DNA of 5,218 nt from UBA3478 sp964217345. Lineage in GTDB: Bacteria > Bacteroidota > Bacteroidia > Flavobacteriales > Flavobacteriaceae. Where the stretch lies: positions 1 to 5,218 of the forward strand of contig CAXPJI010000041.1 in assembly GCA_964217345.1 (NCBI GenBank), in the 5' to 3' direction. A model generated the notes under the pieces. That model was not told where the DNA came from, did no database searches, and saw only the letters and a program-made list of their open reading frames with translations. Both the position numbers and the translations under genes were made by a program. How positions within the stretch are numbered: position 1 is the stretch's first letter; each line of letters starts with the position of its first letter. Positions 1 through 5,218 of the stretch are shown here, piece after piece.

Positions 1-1698
1 AATCTTCTCGTTGGTAATCAGCCCGCCTATGATGTTATGGTCACGCCTCGAGAGGTAACATCATTAGACACCTTAGAATTCTTAAAACTCCTAGATTTAG
101 AGAAGGAAGAATTCATCGATAAAATGGAAAGAGCGCGCAGGTATTCGACAAGACTACCCTCTGTGCTTGTAGCCAACCTCTCCAAAGAAAGTTATGCCGC
201 GCTTCAAGAAAAACTTCGTCGCTTTCAGGGATTCTTCATCCGCAAGAAATCATTACGAGATTATTACACCACTAGCGCCGCTCACGTGCTCGGTTACATC
301 AGTGAAGTAAATACCGACGATGTGCGCAGAAACGATTACTACATCCCTGGAGAAAACATTGGAAGAACAGGATTAGAAAGACAATACGAAGAAGTATTAC
401 GCGGAAAAAAAGGGGTCAGTTATGTGCAAAAAGATCGATTTAATAGAGTTATCGGGCCCTACAAAGAGGGAAGTCTAGATAGTCTTCCACAAATGGGTAA
501 GAATATACATATTACGATTGACAAGACGCTTCAAGAATATGGTGAACGCCTGATGAAAGGAAAACGAGGAGGTATCGTTGCCATTGAACCCAAGACTGGA
601 GAAATCCTAAGTATGATCAGCGGCCCTACCTATGACCCCTCTCTGCTTGTAGGCCGACAGCGCTCGACCAACTATACTGCAATGTATTATGACAGTCTCT
701 CAAGACCTACTTGGGATCGGTCAATCCTAGCCCAACCCTCTCCCGGATCTCCATTTAAGGCACTAAATGCGCTTGTGGCATTACAAGAAGGTGCCATAAA
801 CCCCAGAACCACCTATACCTGCGATGAGGGCTTTTACGTAGCTGGCGTAAAGAGAGGATGCCACTGCGGTGGTGGTGTAAGAGATCTCAATTCAGGATTG
901 CTCCACTCCTGCAATGCTTATTTTGCAGAAAGCTTTAGATCGTTTTACAGAAAGTTTGAAACCACTACTGAAGCCCATGATACCTGGGAAGCACACATGA
1001 AAAGTTTTGGACTAGGCGACTTTTTGGGCACAGACCTACCCACTGGGGCCCCAGGCAGAATTCCATCTACTGAATTTTACGATCGTGCCTATGGAAGAAA
1101 TCGATGGGTTTCAACTTTTGTAATTTCAAATGCTATTGGGCAGGGAGAAGTTGCAGCAACTCCCCTTCAGCTAGCCAATATGACTGCAGCTATTGCCAAT
1201 CGTGGATACTTTATCACCCCTCATCTTATAAAAGAGGTAGAAGGAGAAAACAGTATCGATTATAAATTCAGAGAGAAGCGGTATACCACCATCGACGAAA
1301 AGCATTTCGAGCCCGTAATTAAGGGTATGGAAGCGGTATATACTTCTGGGACTGCACGATTCTTGCAAGTACCCGGAATACGCCTTGCAGGTAAGACGGG
1401 TACGGTAGAGAACTATACCCGTATCGATGGAGAAAAAGTTCAACTCACTGACCACTCCGTTTTTATCGCTTTTGCTCCGGTTGAAGATCCTAAAATTGCT
1501 ATCGCAGTATATATTGAACACGGTTATTACGGAAATAGATATGCCGGACATATTGCCTCTCTCATGATCGAAAAATATCTAAAAGGCGAGATCAGTCGAG
1601 TAGATTTAGAAAAGCGAATGCTCGAGAAAACCTTAGCCAAAGAATACGCTAAGCCAACGAGCAAAAAACCTTTTGAAATCAACGAATATGCGTGGTAA
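1..1698 (+). CDS. mrdA: Penicillin-binding protein 2 (peptidoglycan D,D-transpeptidase), 5'-truncated by the window edge
   Basis: Elongasome class B PBP that cross-links peptidoglycan stem peptides on the periplasmic side of the inner membrane, in partnership with RodA. The frame is open from base 1 (N-L-L-V-G-N-Q-P...), so the ATG at 37 is internal. The cytoplasmic tail, the membrane anchor and the first part of the pedestal are missing, probably about 40-60 residues by family length. Counting visible residues from base 1 (565 in all), the dimerisation/pedestal domain covers about 1-165, including the typical NIGRTGLE stretch near 119-126. The transpeptidase domain covers about 175-540. All three active-site motifs are intact: SPFK (Ser250 nucleophile, codon 748-750; Lys253), SCN (303-305) and KTGT (465-468, from 1393). 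A charged tail of about 25 residues follows. Cys and His residues cluster just before SCN (274, 287-289, 302, 304). The stop TAA overlaps the rodA start. FtsI/PBP3 is less likely because of the rodA partner and the PBP2-like pedestal. Confidence 0.95.
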   Translation, partial: NLLVGNQPAYDVMVTPREVTSLDTLEFLKLLDLEKEEFIDKMERARRYSTRLPSVLVANLSKESYAALQEKLRRFQGFFIRKKSLRDYYTTSAAHVLGYISEVNTDDVRRNDYYIPGENIGRTGLERQYEEVLRGKKGVSYVQKDRFNRVIGPYKEGSLDSLPQMGKNIHITIDKTLQEYGERLMKGKRGGIVAIEPKTGEILSMISGPTYDPSLLVGRQRSTNYTAMYYDSLSRPTWDRSILAQPSPGSPFKALNALVALQEGAINPRTTYTCDEGFYVAGVKRGCHCGGGVRDLNSGLLHSCNAYFAESFRSFYRKFETTTEAHDTWEAHMKSFGLGDFLGTDLPTGAPGRIPSTEFYDRAYGRNRWVSTFVISNAIGQGEVAATPLQLANMTAAIANRGYFITPHLIKEVEGENSIDYKFREKRYTTIDEKHFEPVIKGMEAVYTSGTARFLQVPGIRLAGKTGTVENYTRIDGEKVQLTDHSVFIAFAPVEDPKIAIAVYIEHGYYGNRYAGHIASLMIEKYLKGEISRVDLEKRMLEKTLAKEYAKPTSKKPFEINEYAW

Positions 1699-2977
1699 TC
1701 TACTCATTTTCAGACTCGACTGGATCAGTATATTTCTACTGCTTCTTTTAATCGGTTTCGGCTGGGTAAACATCTATAGTACCACTGTGGGCAATGACCT
1801 GTCTAGCCCATTACTCGATTTAGGTACTTTTTATGGCAAACAATTATTCTTTGCTATCCTCAGTCTCATTGTAGTCATTCTCTACAGCTTTATTCCCGAC
1901 CAGTTCATAGAGCGATTCTCGAGCGTATTTTATCTCATCGGAATTGCGTTATTGTTGGGTCTTTTTGTTTTCGGGAAAACTATCGCTGGAGCGACCTCAT
2001 GGTACGACTTAGGACCTTTTAACTTTCAGCCTTCAGAATTAATGAAAATGATCGTGGCCTTAGCCCTTGCTAAATATCTAAGCGATACTCAGGTAAATCT
2101 AAGATATAGTGTGCACCAGGGTTATGCCGTATTACTTCTTATTTTGCCCTCAATACTGGTCATCGCTCAACCTGATCCGGGGAGTGCGCTCGTATTCTTT
2201 TCTCTTTTTCTAGTCTTATTCAGGGAAGGCCTACCCCTTTATTATTTAACCTTCGTACTTTCATTTATCCTTGCTTTTGCGGCTACCTTAAAGTTTGGGT
2301 TGACTTACACCTTCATTGGAGCACTCGCTCTTTATCTAAGCTATCTGTGGTTAAAACCTAAGCGTTTAAAAACACCGACATGGTTTACTATTTCTTATCC
2401 TGTCATCTTATTCACCATCATAGCTTCAACTACCTGGGTATACAACTCGGTATTCAAACAGCACCATAGAGATCGATTCTCACTTTGGTTAAACCTTGAA
2501 ACCAATCAGGACCGGTTATTAGATATCAAACAAAGTATCGGGTACAACACCTACCAAGCCAAACAAGCCATCGCATCAGGTAGATGGTCAGGCAAAGGCT
2601 TTCTCGAAGGAACCAGAACCAAGGGAGATTTCGTGCCTGCACAACACTCTGACTATATTTTTAGCTCGGTGGGGGAAGAATGGGGATTCATTACTAGCAC
2701 CCTCGTTATCTTGGCTTTTGTAGCTCTTTTACTTCGATTTATTTATTTGGCCGATCGCCAGAAAAAAGCCTTTCACAGGATATACGGTTACGGAATCACG
2801 TCTATACTTTTCATCCATTTTGGTATAAACATCGGAATGGTATTAGGCATGTTACCTACTATCGGTATACCCCTTCCCTTTTTTAGTTATGGAGGGTCAA
2901 GCCTCTTATTTTTCTGCTTGATGTGTTACATCTTCTTAAAAATGGATGCGAATCGATTGAAAACGCATTTTGACTAA
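1688..2977 (+). CDS. rodA: Rod shape-determining protein RodA (SEDS peptidoglycan glycosyltransferase)
   Basis: Polytopic inner-membrane SEDS protein that polymerises lipid II into glycan strands for lateral wall growth, paired with PBP2. I prefer ATG 1688 (429 aa), which gives M-R-G-N before the first hydrophobic segment. An in-frame TTG at 1673 would add only five residues; neither start has a clear Shine-Dalgarno. About ten membrane segments are apparent, the first at about 12-30. SEDS signatures, numbered from ATG 1688, are GATSWYDLGPFNFQPSE (101-117), QPDPGS (161-166), RDR (261-263), GKGFLEGTRTKGDFVP (302-317), the HSDYIFSSVGEEWGF region (320-334) and PLPFFSYGGSS (395-405). The catalytic Asp of the large extracellular loop should be Asp275 or Asp279; the segment before GYN is longer than in E. 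coli RodA. The gene overlaps mrdA by 11 bp, implying co-transcription and possible translational coupling. FtsW is an alternative SEDS member, but the mrdA neighbour supports RodA. Confidence 0.94.
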   Translation: MRGNLLIFRLDWISIFLLLLLIGFGWVNIYSTTVGNDLSSPLLDLGTFYGKQLFFAILSLIVVILYSFIPDQFIERFSSVFYLIGIALLLGLFVFGKTIAGATSWYDLGPFNFQPSELMKMIVALALAKYLSDTQVNLRYSVHQGYAVLLLILPSILVIAQPDPGSALVFFSLFLVLFREGLPLYYLTFVLSFILAFAATLKFGLTYTFIGALALYLSYLWLKPKRLKTPTWFTISYPVILFTIIASTTWVYNSVFKQHHRDRFSLWLNLETNQDRLLDIKQSIGYNTYQAKQAIASGRWSGKGFLEGTRTKGDFVPAQHSDYIFSSVGEEWGFITSTLVILAFVALLLRFIYLADRQKKAFHRIYGYGITSILFIHFGINIGMVLGMLPTIGIPLPFFSYGGSSLLFFCLMCYIFLKMDANRLKTHFD

Positions 2978-2981
2978 CTCC

Positions 2982-5111
2982 CTATCCCTTTATTGGGTTC
3001 GGACGGTTGAAGGTATAACGCTTTAAATCTTTAAGTACCGCTATGGCTTCTTCTAGGTAAACATCCCTAGCGAGTTCTTTATGCCAGCGATCGCGTTTCT
3101 CTCGAAGTATAGAATCCTTCGTGAATAGACTTTGCTCATAAGGTAAAGAGCTAAATTTCAGTCTTGTATCGTATTTGTCAAGCGCTTCAAATTCTTTAGA
3201 CTTCTTTTTCAAATTTTCTTTGTTCTTACGATACGATTTAAGATCTAAATAAGCCTTGTCATCGGCTCTTTGCTCGCTGATCCAGCGCGCCTCTTCATCA
3301 AGTAGTTTGACATATTGATTCGCTTCTAATCGCTCTTTACTATTTTTCAAAACACGCTCGAAATCGATTTGCTTATGCCATGGGGTGTAATTAGCCGATG
3401 CTATTCGATCCCAAGAAAGTGGGTTGTCTTGATCACGTTCACCCACATCAATATAACTGTAGCGATCAGGTATCACTATGTCTGAAGCTACCCCATCTAA
3501 TTGGGTTGAGCCTCCACTGACTCGATAAAACTTTTGAGTAGTAATTTTTAATGCGCCTAAATCACCCAATTCGTTTGAACGAATAATATTTGAAAGAGGA
3601 ATCACATTCTGTACGGTTCCCTTACCATAAGTTCTTTCGCTACCAATGATCACCGCTCGACCATAATCTTGTAAGGCGGCAGCTAAAATCTCTGAAGCGG
3701 AGGCTGAAAGTTCGTTGACTAAAACCACGAGTGGTCCGTCATATAAAATCCCCTTTTCAGGATCTTCTTGAACCTCTCTGCGATCTCCGGCCGTTCGAAC
3801 TTGAACCACAGGCCCCTGATCAATAAAGTAACCGGCCATGTCAACGACCGTCTGCAAAGACCCTCCTCCATTATCTCTTAAATCTAAGACAACACCTTCA
3901 ACGCCTTCTTCTTGCAGTCGCTCAAGCTCAGCTTTGACATCAATAGCTGCATTACGCTCGTTGTAATCGTCAAAGTCCACATAGAATTTGGGAAGATGAA
4001 TGAGTCCGAATTCAGATTCCTCATCCGAAATTTTTACCGACTTTGCATAGCTCTCTTCAAGTTCTACCACGTCACGAATCACTGAAATTTCTTCAACCAC
4101 TCCAGTAGTACGCTTCACCGTCAAATACACCGTAGTTCCCTTAGGACCTTTAATGAGTTCAATAGCGTCATCGAGGCGCATCCCTGAAATATCTACTGCT
4201 TCGCCTTCTTCTTGTCGAACTTTAAGTAATTCATCACCTACTTCAAGAGCCTTTGCTCTCCATACTGGGCCTCCTGAGATAATCTCTACCACTGTTGTAC
4301 CTTCAGGCTTTTTCTGCAAACGAGCTCCGATGCCTTCGAACTTACCTGACATAGCAATGTCAAATCGATCCTTATCGGTAGGTGCAAAGTAATAGGTGTG
4401 CGGATCGAAGGTTTCAACCACCGCATTGATGTAGGTTGAAAAATAATCTTCACGATCTAACTCCCCGATAAAATGAAAGTACTCGTAGAAAGTTCGCTTC
4501 AGTTCTTCTCTAGCCTTTTCTTGTAGCTCATTAAGCACTGATTCATCAATGGCATCGACCTCAACTTCATTTTCACGAGTATATTTCTCCAATTGAGCAT
4601 CCATCACTGGCAAAAGGCTAATAGTGAGTTGCTGTACCCAACGATCTTCAAGCTCAGCCTTGGTAGTTACAAAAGGCATTTCCTCATAGTCGATTTCAAC
4701 TACCGAAGGAGAAGAAAGGTCAAATGAATCAGAAAGTAATCGATCGTATCTGGCCTCAGCTTCTTCAATACGCTGAACAAGTAAGGTGTAGGCTTCATCA
4801 AAGAAGACCAATTCCTTATTAATCAACTGATCATCGATACTCAGACGGTATTTTTCAAACGATTCAATGTCTGACGCTAAAAAATAGCGCTTGAGCGGGT
4901 CCATTCCCTCAATAAAACGATCAAAGGCCTCTGCCGAAAATTGATCATCTAAATCTTTAGGACTATAATGTCCTTTCTCTAGCACATAAGTGATTAAATC
5001 AATAAGGAGTTTGTCCTTATTGTCTGTTTCAAAACTGTGATTTTCAGTAAAACTGCAAGAGGCAAAACCAAGGAGTAGGACGAGTAAGCCCAAACCAAAT
5101 TTCTTCTTCAT
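2982..5111 (-). CDS. prc: Tail-specific carboxy-terminal processing protease (Prc/Tsp, peptidase family S41), predicted lipoprotein
   Basis: Envelope protease that recognises the C-termini of substrate proteins with a PDZ domain and cleaves with a Ser/Lys dyad. The length of 709 aa is close to E. coli Prc and much longer than short CtpA forms. Order: signal segment 1-18 with a lipobox-like FAS-C (Cys19, codon 5057-5055); helical N-terminal Prc domain about 30-240, with the family motif FDPHTYYF at 235-242; PDZ about 245-340 with EGIGARLQ (259-266); S41 core about 360-550; and a charged, Lys-rich C-terminal domain about 560-705. In the core, LRDNGGGS (411-418) is typical, SASASE gives nucleophile Ser471, and Asp482 and Lys497 (in YGKGTVQ) match the E. 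coli Ser430/Asp441/Lys455 arrangement with one extra residue before the Lys. The start MKKKFGLG is a sound signal-peptide start, but no Shine-Dalgarno is evident. The gene converges on rodA with a 4 bp gap. Substrates cannot be told from sequence; in E. coli, Prc degrades the endopeptidase MepS and processes PBP3. Confidence 0.94.
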   Translation of the reverse strand: MKKKFGLGLLVLLLGFASCSFTENHSFETDNKDKLLIDLITYVLEKGHYSPKDLDDQFSAEAFDRFIEGMDPLKRYFLASDIESFEKYRLSIDDQLINKELVFFDEAYTLLVQRIEEAEARYDRLLSDSFDLSSPSVVEIDYEEMPFVTTKAELEDRWVQQLTISLLPVMDAQLEKYTRENEVEVDAIDESVLNELQEKAREELKRTFYEYFHFIGELDREDYFSTYINAVVETFDPHTYYFAPTDKDRFDIAMSGKFEGIGARLQKKPEGTTVVEIISGGPVWRAKALEVGDELLKVRQEEGEAVDISGMRLDDAIELIKGPKGTTVYLTVKRTTGVVEEISVIRDVVELEESYAKSVKISDEESEFGLIHLPKFYVDFDDYNERNAAIDVKAELERLQEEGVEGVVLDLRDNGGGSLQTVVDMAGYFIDQGPVVQVRTAGDRREVQEDPEKGILYDGPLVVLVNELSASASEILAAALQDYGRAVIIGSERTYGKGTVQNVIPLSNIIRSNELGDLGALKITTQKFYRVSGGSTQLDGVASDIVIPDRYSYIDVGERDQDNPLSWDRIASANYTPWHKQIDFERVLKNSKERLEANQYVKLLDEEARWISEQRADDKAYLDLKSYRKNKENLKKKSKEFEALDKYDTRLKFSSLPYEQSLFTKDSILREKRDRWHKELARDVYLEEAIAVLKDLKRYTFNRPNPIKG
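5055..5111 (-). other. Lipoprotein-type signal peptide of the Prc protease
   Basis: Residues 1-19 show a KKK n-region, a hydrophobic core (FGLGLLVLLLGF) and F-A-S-C, with Cys19 as the likely lipidated residue. Phe at -3 is less usual than Leu, but Ala-Ser-Cys fits signal peptidase II. The residues after Cys (S-F-T-E-N) lack the acidic run that acts as a surface-export signal in some Bacteroidota lipoproteins, so a periplasm-facing location is the simpler inference. Cleavage by signal peptidase I near Ala17-Ser18 is the alternative. Confidence 0.7.
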
Positions 5112-5218
5112 TATCGCTATTTTGGTCGTAATTCATCCCTAATTTACGCAAATTGGCCCTGTTCGGCCTTACGATTCTTGTTACATTTGGCTAAAAATTA
5201 ACGCATTGTGAAGCGACC
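5112..5218. promoter_or_regulatory. Intergenic upstream region of prc, probably shared with a divergent gene beyond the window
   Basis: This 107 bp stretch has no ORF of note. It must contain the 5' UTR of prc, and probably its promoter, reading leftwards; I could not find a convincing TTG/TAnnTTTG pair in that direction. It contains two short adjacent dyads: AATTT-acgc-AAATT (5141-5154) and GGCC-6 nt-GGCC (5155-5168). Either could be an operator or a weak leader hairpin, or chance. No tRNA or riboswitch-like architecture was seen. Confidence 0.5.
5162..5189 (+). promoter_or_regulatory. Candidate Bacteroidota-type promoter reading out of the window to the right
   Basis: TACATTTG at 5182-5189 matches the Bacteroidota -7 consensus TAnnTTTG exactly. 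A TTC at 5162-5164, one mismatch from the -33 TTG, lies 17 bp upstream. Transcription would start near 5196 and run to the right, fitting a divergent gene whose start lies beyond 5218. A match to the -7 box alone is expected by chance in roughly one of ten stretches of this size, so the call is tentative. Confidence 0.3.

Noticed and set aside
37..39. ATG at 37 as the start of mrdA
   Set aside because: The frame is open to base 1 and the upstream residues (V-G-N-Q-P-A-Y-D-V) match the usual PBP2 N-terminal pedestal, so the gene starts outside the window.
1171..1551. 126-codon open frame on the - strand
   Set aside because: It lies wholly antisense inside the PBP2 transpeptidase domain, across the KTGT motif, and its translation has no recognisable domain. 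It is a shadow of mrdA.
2986..2997. CCC-tttatt-GGG as a terminator between rodA and prc
   Set aside because: The stem is only 3 bp, with no following T-run on either strand, and it lies inside the prc coding end.
3011..3038. GGTA...TACC dyad with TTTAA repeats just inside the 3' end of prc, as a rodA terminator
   Set aside because: The arms are 4 bp, the inner sequence does not pair in register and there is no T-run after it.
4153..4392. 79-codon open frame on the + strand
   Set aside because: It is antisense to the PDZ region of prc, has a low-complexity Ser/Pro-rich translation and no gene-like context.
1..5218. A previously undescribed multi-gene system, mobile element or RNA gene
   Set aside because: The three genes belong to well-known families and fill nearly the whole window. 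No transposase, integrase, terminal repeats, tRNA, rRNA or CRISPR repeat was seen.

Overview
The window reads as an ordinary chromosomal stretch from a member of the Bacteroidota, most likely Flavobacteriia-like. The evidence is the style of the PBP2, RodA and Prc proteins, moderate-to-low GC, start codons without clear Shine-Dalgarno sequences, and one TAnnTTTG-type promoter element. Assignment below phylum level is a guess, because no 16S or other strong marker is present.

Layout: positions 1-1698 hold the 3' part of mrdA (penicillin-binding protein 2), which enters from the left edge without its start. It overlaps the start of rodA (about 1688-2977) by 11 bp. Both run on the + strand and look like the distal end of an mre/mrd cell-shape operon. 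Only 4 bp beyond the rodA stop lies the stop codon of a convergent gene on the - strand (2982-5111), encoding a long tail-specific S41 protease (Prc/CtpA family) with a lipoprotein-type signal. The last 107 bp (5112-5218) are non-coding. They form the upstream region of prc and probably of a divergent gene beyond the window, and carry two short dyads and a promoter-like TACATTTG on the + strand.

How the genes fit together: RodA (SEDS glycosyltransferase) polymerises glycan strands from lipid II, and PBP2 (transpeptidase) cross-links them. Together they form the core of the elongasome. Prc proteases in other bacteria process or degrade envelope proteins, including peptidoglycan hydrolases, so a cell-envelope theme is plausible for the whole window, although prc is not in the same transcription unit.

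I found no mobile element, RNA gene, CRISPR array or undescribed multi-gene system. The findings are modest: a Cys/His cluster near the PBP2 active site, an unusual RodA catalytic loop, near-abutting convergent 3' ends, lipidation of the protease, and an apparent excess of the palindrome ATCGAT.
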